DNA from: Actinomyces viscosus
GTDB lineage: Bacteria; Actinomycetota; Actinomycetes; Actinomycetales; Actinomycetaceae
Reading direction: 5' to 3'
DNA: 64,000 nucleotides
Assembly: GCF_900637975.1 (NCBI RefSeq)
Contig: NZ_LR134477.1
Coordinates: 1,612,001-1,676,000 of the forward strand
Positions within the stretch are counted from its first letter, which is position 1. Every line of letters starts with the position of its first letter. A program made the translations under genes and the position numbers. The notes under the pieces are model-generated. The model was not told the origin of the DNA, ran no database searches, and was given only the letters and a program-made list of their open reading frames with translations. Of this stretch, positions 29,753 through 37,231 are shown one piece after another.

Positions 29753-30997
29753 ATGACGCCAGCGCCACTCGACGCCGTCAGCTCCGAGGTCGTCGGCGCG
29801 GGCGGTTCCCGTGCTCGCCTCACGGACCTGCCCATGCCGAGGGCCCGGACGGTGCTGCCCGACTCGGCCAGGTCGGCAGGGGAAGCCGGGTCACCCGTAC
29901 CGGTCCGCCCGGCCGAGCCGATTCCACAGCTGGCGGCCCTGGTGCCCGACGGCGTTGTGGACCGTCTCACCGACCGGTATGGGCGTACCGTGCGTGACCT
30001 GCGCCTGTCCATCACGGACCGCTGCAACCTGCGCTGCACCTACTGCATGCCGGCTCAGGGCCTGGAGTGGCTGCCCACCCCGGACCTGCTGACCACCGCC
30101 GAGCTCACGCGGCTGGGGCGCCTGGCCGTCGAATGCCTGGGGGTGGAGCGGATCCGCCTCACCGGGGGCGAGCCCCTGCTGCGCCGGGACCTGGAGGAGG
30201 TCGTTGCCTCCCTGTCCACGCTGCGCACGGCGGCCGGCGGCAAGCCGGATATCGCCCTGACCACCAACGGCCTGGGCCTGGAGAAGCGGGCCGCCGGTCT
30301 GCGCGAGGCGGGCCTGGACCGCGTCAACATCTCCATCGACTCCCTGGACCCCCGGGACTACGCCGCCATCACCCGACGGGACCGGCTCGGTGACGTCCTG
30401 GCCGGGATCGCCGGGGCCCAGGAGGCCGGCCTGTTCCCCATCAAGGTCAACGCCGTCGCCCTGCCCGGGACCGTGGAGGCGCGCGCGCCCCGGCTGCTGG
30501 CCGAGTGCCTGCGCCGCGGCTGGCAGCTGCGCTTCATCGAGCACATGCCGCTGGGACCGCGCGAGACCTGGCGCAGCCGGGACGTCGTCGGGGCCGAGCA
30601 GGTCCTGGCGGCTCTGCGAGCGGACGGTTTCACGCTGACCGAGGCGGGCCGCCCCGACCGGCGCCCGGCGGCCCTGTGGCACGTGGCGGCGGGGACGCAT
30701 GAGAGCCGGGCCCACCCGGCCGGGAGCGTGGGCATCATCGCCTCGGTCACCGCGCCCTTCTGCTCGGACTGCGACCGCACCCGCGTCACGGCCGACGGGC
30801 GCCTCATGACCTGCCTGTTCTCCACCACCGAGACCGATCTGCGCGGCCCCATGCGCGCCGGGGCCGACGACGATGAGCTCATCCGCATCTGGGCCGGGGC
30901 CACCTGGCTCAAGCCCCGCGCGCACGGCTCGGACGCACCGCCCGTGGCCGACGGCTTCGCCAGGCCGCAGCGCACCATGTCGGCCATCGGCGGCTGA
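29753..30997 (+). CDS. moaA: GTP 3',8-cyclase MoaA
   Basis: A 414-residue radical-SAM enzyme that starts molybdopterin synthesis by rearranging GTP to 3',8-cH2GTP. The SAM cluster motif is C91-x3-C95-x2-C98 in TDRCNLRCTYCMP. RLTGGEPLLRRDL follows as the SAM-binding GGE motif. The second cluster site lies near residue 340 (APFCSDCDRTRVTADGR and TCLF). The protein ends in Gly-Gly (MSAIGG), the tail needed for activity in the family. An N-terminal extension of about 65 low-complexity residues precedes the core. moaD follows after 45 bp. Confidence 0.96.
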   Translation: MTPAPLDAVSSEVVGAGGSRARLTDLPMPRARTVLPDSARSAGEAGSPVPVRPAEPIPQLAALVPDGVVDRLTDRYGRTVRDLRLSITDRCNLRCTYCMPAQGLEWLPTPDLLTTAELTRLGRLAVECLGVERIRLTGGEPLLRRDLEEVVASLSTLRTAAGGKPDIALTTNGLGLEKRAAGLREAGLDRVNISIDSLDPRDYAAITRRDRLGDVLAGIAGAQEAGLFPIKVNAVALPGTVEARAPRLLAECLRRGWQLRFIEHMPLGPRETWRSRDVVGAEQVLAALRADGFTLTEAGRPDRRPAALWHVAAGTHESRAHPAGSVGIIASVTAPFCSDCDRTRVTADGRLMTCLFSTTETDLRGPMRAGADDDELIRIWAGATWLKPRAHGSDAPPVADGFARPQRTMSAIGG

Positions 30998-31042
30998 CTG
31001 ATACTCATCCGAGCCCAAGCCATATCCGATGAAGGAGTCCCC

Positions 31043-31375
31043 ATGAGTCCCTCCCCCCAGCCCGCGAGCGCCGCACAGGCGCAGTCGCGACCGGAAACAG
31101 GCTCTCAGACGCAGTCTGAGACGCTGTCGGTGACCCTGCGCTACTTCGCCGCGGCCGCGGACGCCGCCGGTCGTCCCGAGGAGCGCCTCGACCTGCCCGT
31201 CGGCACGACGCTGGCGGGCCTGCGCGAGCATCTGGCCGGGCGCGGGCTGGAGATGGCGCGGGTGGTCCCGATCTGCAGCTTCCTGGTCAACTCGGTCTCC
31301 ACCCCGGCCGACTCCCTGACCCCCTTGGCCGATGGCGACGCCGTCGACGTGCTGCCGCCCTTCGCCGGCGGCTGA
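31043..31375 (+). CDS. moaD: Molybdopterin synthase sulfur-carrier subunit MoaD
   Basis: A 110-residue ubiquitin-fold protein. After a Gln/Ser-rich stretch of about 28 residues the beta-grasp core begins (VTLRYFAAAADAAGRPEERL) and ends in PPFAGG, whose terminal Gly-Gly is adenylated by MoeB and converted to the thiocarboxylate that supplies sulfur to precursor Z. It partners MoaE, encoded convergently about 140 bp away. ATG 31043 follows GAAGGAG. MoeB with a rhodanese domain is encoded at 47.5 kb. Confidence 0.95.
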   Translation: MSPSPQPASAAQAQSRPETGSQTQSETLSVTLRYFAAAADAAGRPEERLDLPVGTTLAGLREHLAGRGLEMARVVPICSFLVNSVSTPADSLTPLADGDAVDVLPPFAGG

Positions 31376-31432
31376 GTCTCCCAACTGTCTTCTACTGTCT
31401 CCCACTCCGCCCCCAGCCGGCCCCATCTGCAT

Positions 31433-31499
31433 CGAGCCGGGCACTTCTCGCGTAGCCCTACGGTTTTTCTGTCCGGCTGCGCGAGAAGTGCCCGGCTCG
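31433..31499. terminator. 20-bp perfect inverted repeat between moaD and moaE
   Basis: CGAGCCGGGCACTTCTCGCG (31433-31452) is perfectly complementary to 31480-31499 around a 27-base loop containing TTTTT. It separates convergent moaD and moaE and can terminate both. The word AGTGCCCGGCTCGG recurs at about 3787-3800, so it may belong to a dispersed repeat family. Confidence 0.7.
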
Positions 31500-31516
31500 G
31501 CGATGAAGGGACACCG

Positions 31517-31966
31517 TCAGGCGAGGTTGCTCCACTGGGCCGTGCCGTCGGTGAAGGTCTGGCGCTTCCACACGGGCAGGCGCTTCTTGACCTCCTCGAC
31601 GATCCGGCTGCAGGCGGCGAAGGCCTCGGCGCGGTGGTCGGAGCTGACCGCGACCGCGAGGGCCGCGTCCCCGACGGCGAGGTCGCCGACGCGGTGGACG
31701 ACGCCCAGGGCGCGTACCCGGCCGGTTCCGGCGACGTCGTGGGCGATCTGCTCGACGACCTGGCCGGCGGTGGGGTGGCAGGAGTAGCCGATGCCGGTGA
31801 CGGCGCGGCCGTCGTCGTGGTTGCGGACGACGCCCTCGAAGGTGACGACGGCGCCTGCGGCCGCGTCGTGGACGGCGTCGGCGAGCTCGGTGAGGCTGAT
31901 GGGCGCCTCGGTGACCTCGGCGCGCACGACGCGGGCGGGCCCGGCGCTGCGGGGGCTGGTGCTCAC
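31517..31966 (-). CDS. moaE: Molybdopterin synthase catalytic subunit MoaE
   Basis: A 149-residue subunit that with MoaD inserts two sulfurs into cyclic pyranopterin monophosphate. Family motifs are visible: GAVVTFEGVVRNHDDGRAV, LGVVHRVGDLAVGDAALAVAV, SSDHRAEAF and the Lys-bearing loop EVKKRLPVWKRQTF. The start is GTG 31966 (VSTSPRSAG) because GAGGAGA lies 5 nt upstream; the frame continues upstream without a ribosome site. Its orientation is opposite to moaD, so it has its own promoter. Confidence 0.95.
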   Translation of the reverse strand: MSTSPRSAGPARVVRAEVTEAPISLTELADAVHDAAAGAVVTFEGVVRNHDDGRAVTGIGYSCHPTAGQVVEQIAHDVAGTGRVRALGVVHRVGDLAVGDAALAVAVSSDHRAEAFAACSRIVEEVKKRLPVWKRQTFTDGTAQWSNLA

Positions 31967-32216
31967 GAAGGTCTCCTCGTCCTGGGCGTCGTACTGAGCT
32001 GGGACACTGCTGAGGTCGGGCTTGTCCCGATCGGGAGCATACCTACGCCGACCGGGCGGACCGAACAGGCATGATAGGGATGCGACGGGGGCGACGACGG
32101 CACCGTGCCACCGGCCTCGCCGCGTCGCCGCCGACCCGCTGACGGGTCGCGAGGCCCCTGGGCTCAATCGCGGTGGCCCAGTCAGGCTCGTTGAGACTCG
32201 TGGAGAAAGGACCGCT

Positions 32217-33626
32217 ATGGCGCAGCTGATCCCTCTGGAGGACTACGTCGCCCAGGTGCTGGAGCCGCTCGTGCCCCTGGAGGGCGAGCGCGTGGCGCTG
32301 GCCGAGGCGCACGGGCGGGTGCTGGCCGAGGACGTGGTCGCGGCCGTCCCGGTGCCGCCGTGGACGAACTCGGCGATGGACGGCTATGCGGTGCGCGCCG
32401 AGCAGACGAGCGGTGCCTCGCCGCAGGCGCCGGTGGTGCTGCCGGTGACCGGGGACGTGCCGGCGGGTGCCGCACCGGCCCCGTTGGTCCCGAGCAGCGC
32501 GCAGCGGATCATGACCGGGGCGATGCTGCCCGAGGGTGCCGACGCCGTGGTCAAGGTGGAGGACACCGATCAGGCTGCCGGCCCGCACCCGCTGCCGGGG
32601 CGCGTCGAGATCCGCGCGGAGGTCGGACCGGGAACGAATGTGCGCGGCGCCGGAGAGGACGTGCGCGCGGGCGACCCGGTCATGGCGGCGGGGACGAGGC
32701 TGTCCGCCACCGGGCTCTCCGCCCTGGCCTCCGTGGGGCTGGGATCGGTGCGGGTGCCGCCGCGGGTGCGCGTGGCCGTGGTCTCCACCGGCGCCGAGCT
32801 GCGCGACGCCGGGCAGGCACTCACCCCCGGCACGATCCCGGACTCCAACGGCCTGCTGCTGGCCGGCCTGGTCGCCGAGCACGGGGCCCTGTGCACGGGC
32901 GTGGACCGAAGCGGCGACACGGCCGAGGACCTGGCCGTGGTGCTGCGCCGGGCCGCGGACAGCGCCGACCTCATCGTCACCTCCGGGGGCGTGTCCGCGG
33001 GGGCCTTCGACCCCTTGACGATGCTGGCCCGGCAGGAGCGGGGCGGGCAGGCTCAGGTGCGTCTGGACTTCGTCAAGGTGGCCATGCAGCCGGGCAAGCC
33101 CCAGGGTCACGGCTGGGTGCGCGCCGACGACGGCCGGCGGGTTCCGATCATCTGCCTGCCGGGCAACCCGGTGAGCGTCCTGGTCTCCTTCACCACGATC
33201 GTGGCCCCGGCGCTGGCGCGCCTGGCCGGGCAGGACGCCGAGGGGAGCGCCGCATGGCGTACTGGGACGCCCCCGGGCTGTCCCCCGCTGACGGCACGCG
33301 CGGCGGCGGCCTGGCGGACGCCGCCGGGTCGACGGCAGCACGTGCCGGTGCGCTTCACCGCCCCGCCCACTCACCCGACCGCTGCGGAAGACGGTTCCGA
33401 AGACCGCTCCAAGGACGGTGCCGGGACCGGTGAGGGTCTGCCCTGGGTGACGCCCACCCACCGGCTGGGCTCGGGCTCGCACCTGGTGGCCTCTCTGCCC
33501 GCCGCGCAGGCGCTGGCGGTCGTGGGCGCCGAGGTCGAGGCGGTCGACGTCGGCGACGAGCTGGCCCTCATCCCCCTGTATCCCCCTGGCAGGACCGGTC
33601 CCGCCGGTACGCGCGGACGCACCTGA
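32217..33626 (+). CDS. moeA: Molybdopterin molybdotransferase MoeA
   Basis: A 469-residue enzyme that inserts molybdate into adenylated molybdopterin. Motifs in order: PPWTNSAMDGYAVRAEQT near residue 45, RIMTGAMLPEGADAVV near 95, then the MoCF-biosynthesis domain with AVVSTGAELRD, TIPDSNGLLLAGLV, IVTSGGVSAGAFD and CLPGNPVSVLVSF. The C-terminal domain IV carries a Pro/Asp/Ser-rich insertion of about 30 residues (near AEDGSEDRSKDGAGTGEG). ATG 32217 follows GGAGAAAGG. It begins the plus-strand group moeA-moaC-mobA. Confidence 0.95.
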   Translation: MAQLIPLEDYVAQVLEPLVPLEGERVALAEAHGRVLAEDVVAAVPVPPWTNSAMDGYAVRAEQTSGASPQAPVVLPVTGDVPAGAAPAPLVPSSAQRIMTGAMLPEGADAVVKVEDTDQAAGPHPLPGRVEIRAEVGPGTNVRGAGEDVRAGDPVMAAGTRLSATGLSALASVGLGSVRVPPRVRVAVVSTGAELRDAGQALTPGTIPDSNGLLLAGLVAEHGALCTGVDRSGDTAEDLAVVLRRAADSADLIVTSGGVSAGAFDPLTMLARQERGGQAQVRLDFVKVAMQPGKPQGHGWVRADDGRRVPIICLPGNPVSVLVSFTTIVAPALARLAGQDAEGSAAWRTGTPPGCPPLTARAAAAWRTPPGRRQHVPVRFTAPPTHPTAAEDGSEDRSKDGAGTGEGLPWVTPTHRLGSGSHLVASLPAAQALAVVGAEVEAVDVGDELALIPLYPPGRTGPAGTRGRT

Positions 33627-33732
33627 GGGCCCGCGGACGGCCCCCGCGGGTGCGCCGTCAATGCCTATGGTGCGTCCGCGACGAGCAGCCCCACGCCCTC
33701 CCATCCACCCCATCCACTCAAGGAGCCTCGTC

Positions 33733-34227
33733 ATGGAACCCCGCCCAGAGATCACCCTGACCCACCTCGATGAGGCCGGCGCCGCCTACATGGTGGACGT
33801 CACCGCCAAGACCCCGACCGTCCGTGAGGCCCGGGCCACTGCCTTCGTGGCCTGCTCGGAGGCGATCGTGACCGCCCTGCGCGAGGGCTCGGTCCCCAAG
33901 GGCGACGTACTCGCCGTGGCGCGCATCGCCGGGATCGCGGCGACGAAGAAGGTCCCCGAGCTGCTGCCGCTGGCGCACGTCATCGGCGTGCACGGGGCGC
34001 GCGTGGACCTGGAGGTCGCCGACGGCGGCGTGCGCATCGAGGCAACCGTGCGCACGGCCGACCGTACCGGGGTGGAGATGGAGGCGCTCACCGCCGCCAC
34101 CGTGGCGGGCCTGGCGATCGTCGACATGGTCAAGGGCGTGGACCGCGGCGTCGAGCTGCGCGAGGCCAAGGTGGTGGCCAAGTCCGGGGGCCGCTCCGGG
34201 GACTGGGTGCGCGGTGACGGCGCCTGA
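33733..34227 (+). CDS. moaC: Cyclic pyranopterin monophosphate synthase MoaC
   Basis: A 164-residue enzyme that converts the MoaA product to cyclic pyranopterin monophosphate. Recognisable segments are YMVDVTAKTPTVREARATA at the N-terminus, VARIAGIAATKKVPELLPLAH, and the C-terminal GVEMEALTAATVAGLAIVDM with VKGVDRGVELREAKVVAKSGG. The catalytic Asp and Lys fall in MVKGVDRG. The ATG at 33733 follows AAGGAG. The stop lies 14 bp inside mobA, so the two are coupled. Confidence 0.96.
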   Translation: MEPRPEITLTHLDEAGAAYMVDVTAKTPTVREARATAFVACSEAIVTALREGSVPKGDVLAVARIAGIAATKKVPELLPLAHVIGVHGARVDLEVADGGVRIEATVRTADRTGVEMEALTAATVAGLAIVDMVKGVDRGVELREAKVVAKSGGRSGDWVRGDGA

Positions 34228-34939
34228 CCGGCCGGCGGACCGCGGCCCCAGGGCCGCCAAGGACACCTGGGCCGCCGGCACCGGCTCTGCCGCCTCTGCC
34301 GCGGGCACGGCCGCTCCCCCTGGTGGGTTCGCCATCGACGTCGTCGTGCTGGCCGGAGGGACCGGCAGGCGGCTGGATGGGGCCTCCAAGCCCGACGTCG
34401 TCGCCCGCGGGGCGCGCCTGCTCGACCACGTCCTGGCAGGCCTGGAACAGCTGCGGGGACAGGGCCTCCTGCTGGGGCACGTGTGCGTCGTCGCGCCTGA
34501 GGAGGTGGCACTGCCCGATGGCATCCTGCGGGCACTGGAGGACCCGCCGCTGGGCGGGCCGGTCGCCGGGATCGCGGCCGGTCTGGCGCGCCTGAGCCAG
34601 TGCGAACCGGCTGCCGGGCCGGCCGGCGTCCTCACCTGCGACGCCCCGTCCTCGTGGCGGGCGCTGCCGGCCCTCATCGAGGCGCTGCGTGACGGCGAGC
34701 GGGAGCTCGACGGCGCCTGCGCCCGGGTTGGCGACCACACCCAGTACCTGCTGGGCCTCTACCGCCGCCGGGCACTGGCCGCGGCGGTCGCCCCGGGCGG
34801 GACGCCACTGCGCGATGTGGCCGTCCGCCGGGCTCTCGGGGCCCTGCGGGTCACGGCGCTGCCCGTGCCGCAGGGCGTCGTGCGGGACCTGGACACCTGG
34901 GCCGAGGTCCGCGCCTGGGACTCCGGCACGCCGGAGTAG
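34214..34939 (+). CDS. mobA: Molybdenum cofactor guanylyltransferase
   Basis: A 241-residue nucleotidyltransferase of the MobA family that adds GMP to Mo-molybdopterin, giving the bis-MGD cofactor required by NarG. The nucleotide-binding loop is VVLAGGTGRRLDGASKPDVV (residues 43-63), followed by PPLGGPVAGIAAGL and the metal-binding aspartate in VLTCDAPSSW, where the usual DMP is DAP. The start GTG 34214 lies within the end of moaC. A Pro/Ala-rich stretch of about 40 residues precedes the core. Confidence 0.88.
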   Translation: MTAPDRPADRGPRAAKDTWAAGTGSAASAAGTAAPPGGFAIDVVVLAGGTGRRLDGASKPDVVARGARLLDHVLAGLEQLRGQGLLLGHVCVVAPEEVALPDGILRALEDPPLGGPVAGIAAGLARLSQCEPAAGPAGVLTCDAPSSWRALPALIEALRDGERELDGACARVGDHTQYLLGLYRRRALAAAVAPGGTPLRDVAVRRALGALRVTALPVPQGVVRDLDTWAEVRAWDSGTPE

Positions 34940-35017
34940 CAGGTCCTCGCCACCGTCACCGAGGTAGGACAGCGGCAAGGCAGCGGTAGGACAGCGGTGA
35001 GGCAGGCGGTGCGGGGC

Positions 35018-35551
35018 TCAGTGGTCCCCGCCGCCGAGCTGCTCAAGGACGTGGGGCACCAGGGGGCCGATGACGGCGACGGTGTCCTTGACCCCGCCGC
35101 GTGAGCCGGGGGCGTTGACGACCAGGGCGCCGTCGTCGCCGCGGGAGGTCACTCCCACCAGGCCGCGCGACAGGCCGGCCAGCGGGGTCTTGCTCAGGCC
35201 GTGGGCGCGGACCTGGGCCTCGATGCCCTCCAGCCGGGTCGTCAGCAGCGGGGCCGTGGCCTCTGGGGTGAGGTCGCGCGGCGTGACCCCGGTGCCACCC
35301 GTGGTCAGGACGACCCGGGCGCCGGCGGCCACCGCCCGCGTGATCGCCTCGCGCACCGGCTCGACGCCGTCGGGCACGAGGTCCACGGCGTCGACGACGA
35401 CGTCGTGCTCGGCCAGGAGGCGCTGGGCCAGCGGGCCGGAGAGGTCCTCGCGCTCCCCGCTGACGCAGCGGTCGGACACGGTGATGACGGCGCCCTTGAC
35501 GGGCTCGGGCAGGGGCACGAGGCCCTTCTGGACGATCGGGGTCTGGCTCAT
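35018..35551 (-). CDS. mogA: MogA/MoaB family molybdenum cofactor protein
   Basis: A 177-residue molybdopterin adenylyltransferase of the MoCF-biosynthesis fold, activating molybdopterin before MoeA inserts molybdate. Motifs: AVITVSDRCVSGEREDLSGP, VVLTTGGTGVTPRDLTPEAT (the TGGTG pterin-binding loop), LSRGLVGVTSRGDDGALVVN and APGSRGGVKD. MogA and MoaB are hard to separate by sequence alone. It lies opposite in strand to mobA and narK, and is divergent from narK, with a perfect 11-bp hairpin 24 bp before its ATG. Confidence 0.93.
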   Translation of the reverse strand: MSQTPIVQKGLVPLPEPVKGAVITVSDRCVSGEREDLSGPLAQRLLAEHDVVVDAVDLVPDGVEPVREAITRAVAAGARVVLTTGGTGVTPRDLTPEATAPLLTTRLEGIEAQVRAHGLSKTPLAGLSRGLVGVTSRGDDGALVVNAPGSRGGVKDTVAVIGPLVPHVLEQLGGGDH

Positions 35552-35574
35552 GGACTCACCGTAGCCCCACGTGC

Positions 35575-35607
35575 CCGGCTGGTCCCGACAAGGTCAGGAC
35601 CAGCCGG
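35575..35607. promoter_or_regulatory. 11-bp perfect hairpin between mogA and narK
   Basis: CCGGCTGGTCC (35575-35585) pairs with GGACCAGCCGG (35597-35607) around an 11-base loop. It lies upstream of both divergent genes, close to the mogA start, so it is either a leader structure of mogA or an operator rather than an ordinary terminator. Confidence 0.45.
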
Positions 35608-35845
35608 TCGACAGAATTAAGTGACACCTATTCTTCCTATTTTAAGCCATATTTATTCCGTCTCGAAAACCGTTTCTCCCAGCATTCCCAGGGGATGCGG
35701 CCGCACCCTGGAGGAAGATTCCCCGACATGCATCATGAGTGACGTGCGCCTCCGCGCACTCACCGACACCTTCACAGACACCTTCACACCGCCTCCGGTC
35801 ACGGCGCCGTCGCCCAGGTGACCGAGCCCCACACACAGGAGCCCC
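35608..35845 (+). promoter_or_regulatory. AT-rich narK upstream region
   Basis: Bases 35613-35670 are strikingly AT-rich for this genome (CACCTATTCTTCCTATTTTA), a likely promoter and factor-binding zone for narK-narGHJI. No FNR, NarL or Rex consensus was found. A second palindromic block CCAGGGGATGCGGCCGCACC lies at about 35687-35711. No gene is supported here; the leader ends with AGGAGC before narK. Confidence 0.4.
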
Positions 35846-37174
35846 ATGTCCACGCTCGACACCTCCGGACGCGTCCTCACGGGGTGGAACCCCGAGGAGC
35901 CCGAGAACTGGTCCGCGAAGATCGCCTGGACCACCCTGGCGATCACCACCTTCTCCCTCATGCTGGGATTCACGGTCTGGTTCCTGCCCAGCGCCATCGC
36001 CCCCAGGCTCAATGAGATCGGCTTCCACCTGACCAAGAACCAGATCTACTGGATCACCTCCATGCCGGGGCTGTCCTGCGGGGCCCTGCGCCTGGTCTAC
36101 ATGTTCCTGCCCGCCACCATCGGCACGCGCAGGATGATCGGCTGGTCCTCCCTGCTCTACATCCTGCCGATGCTCGGCTGGTTCTTCGCCGTGCAGAACC
36201 CGGGCACCTCCTTCGGGGTGCTGCTAGCCCTGTCCTTCACCTGCGGCATCGGGGCCGCCACCTTCTCCGGCTACATGCCCTCGACCGGCTTCTACTTCCC
36301 CAAGCGCCTGGCGGGCACGGCCCTGGGCCTCCAGGGAGGCCTGGGCAACATGGGCATGAGCGTCATCCAGCTGGCCGCGCCCTTCCTGATGAGCACGAGC
36401 CTGCTGGGCCTGACCTGGGTCGCGCCCCACCACGAGGGCGCCCCCATGGTCGTCAACGCCACCGTGTTCTTCCTGCCCTGGTCCCTCATCGCGGCCGCCC
36501 TGACCTTCCGCTACATCAAGGACGTCCCGGTCAAGGCCAACATCAGGGAGCAGATGGACATCTTCGGCAACGTCGACACCTGGCTCATGACGGTGCTGTA
36601 CATCATGACCTTCGGCGTCTTCTCCGGCTTCGCCGCCCAGACCGCCAACATCATCAACAACAACTACGGGGCCGGCTCCCACCTGGCCAAGAGCTTCGCC
36701 GCCTCCGAGCTGCCCCAGGGCGCCTCCTACGCCTTCATCGGCACCCTTATCGGCTCCTTCCTGCGCTTCGCCTGGGGCCCCCTGTGCGACCGCTTCGGCG
36801 GGGCCATCTGGACCTTCGTCTCGGCGATCGGCATGGCCGTCACGATGGCCTGGTGCGGCTACCTGGTCGCGGGCGCGGACGACCCGGCCGACTTCACCGT
36901 CTTCATGATCGGACTGCTGGCCATGTTCTTCTTCGCCGGAGTCGGCAACGCCTCGACCTTCAAGCAGATGCCGATGATCATGCCCAAGCGACAGGCCGGC
37001 GGCGCCATCGGATTCACCGCCGCCGTCGCCTCGCTGGGGCCCTTCCTGGTCGGGATCGCGCTCACCCTCATGCCCACGCACGTCTTCTTCTACGGCTGCG
37101 CGGCCTTCTGCGTCGTGTGCGCCGTCATCTGCTGGGTCCGCTACGCCGCCCCCGGCGCCAAGCGCCCGGGCTGA
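35846..37174 (+). CDS. narK: NarK-type nitrate/nitrite transporter
   Basis: A 442-residue major-facilitator protein with 12 helices in the cytoplasmic membrane that brings in nitrate and/or exports nitrite. Typical NarK segments include FTVWFLPSAIAPRLNEIGF, GLSCGALRLVYMFLPATIG, YFPKRLAGTALGLQGGLGNM (nitrate signature region in the N half) and MPKRQAGGAIGFTAAVASLG in the C half. Conserved Arg residues fall in helices 2 and 8 (GALRLV and GSFLRFAWG). It is 57 bp ahead of narG and probably co-transcribed. Confidence 0.95.
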   Translation: MSTLDTSGRVLTGWNPEEPENWSAKIAWTTLAITTFSLMLGFTVWFLPSAIAPRLNEIGFHLTKNQIYWITSMPGLSCGALRLVYMFLPATIGTRRMIGWSSLLYILPMLGWFFAVQNPGTSFGVLLALSFTCGIGAATFSGYMPSTGFYFPKRLAGTALGLQGGLGNMGMSVIQLAAPFLMSTSLLGLTWVAPHHEGAPMVVNATVFFLPWSLIAAALTFRYIKDVPVKANIREQMDIFGNVDTWLMTVLYIMTFGVFSGFAAQTANIINNNYGAGSHLAKSFAASELPQGASYAFIGTLIGSFLRFAWGPLCDRFGGAIWTFVSAIGMAVTMAWCGYLVAGADDPADFTVFMIGLLAMFFFAGVGNASTFKQMPMIMPKRQAGGAIGFTAAVASLGPFLVGIALTLMPTHVFFYGCAAFCVVCAVICWVRYAAPGAKRPG

Positions 37175-37231
37175 CCCTCCCGCCCGCCGCCACCAGCCTC
37201 GAAGGCCCCTTTCACGAACCAAGGACCACTG

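Noticed and set aside
35552..35845. FNR, NarL, ModE or Rex binding sites before narK and modA
   Set aside because: No sequence close to any of these consensus motifs was found by eye.
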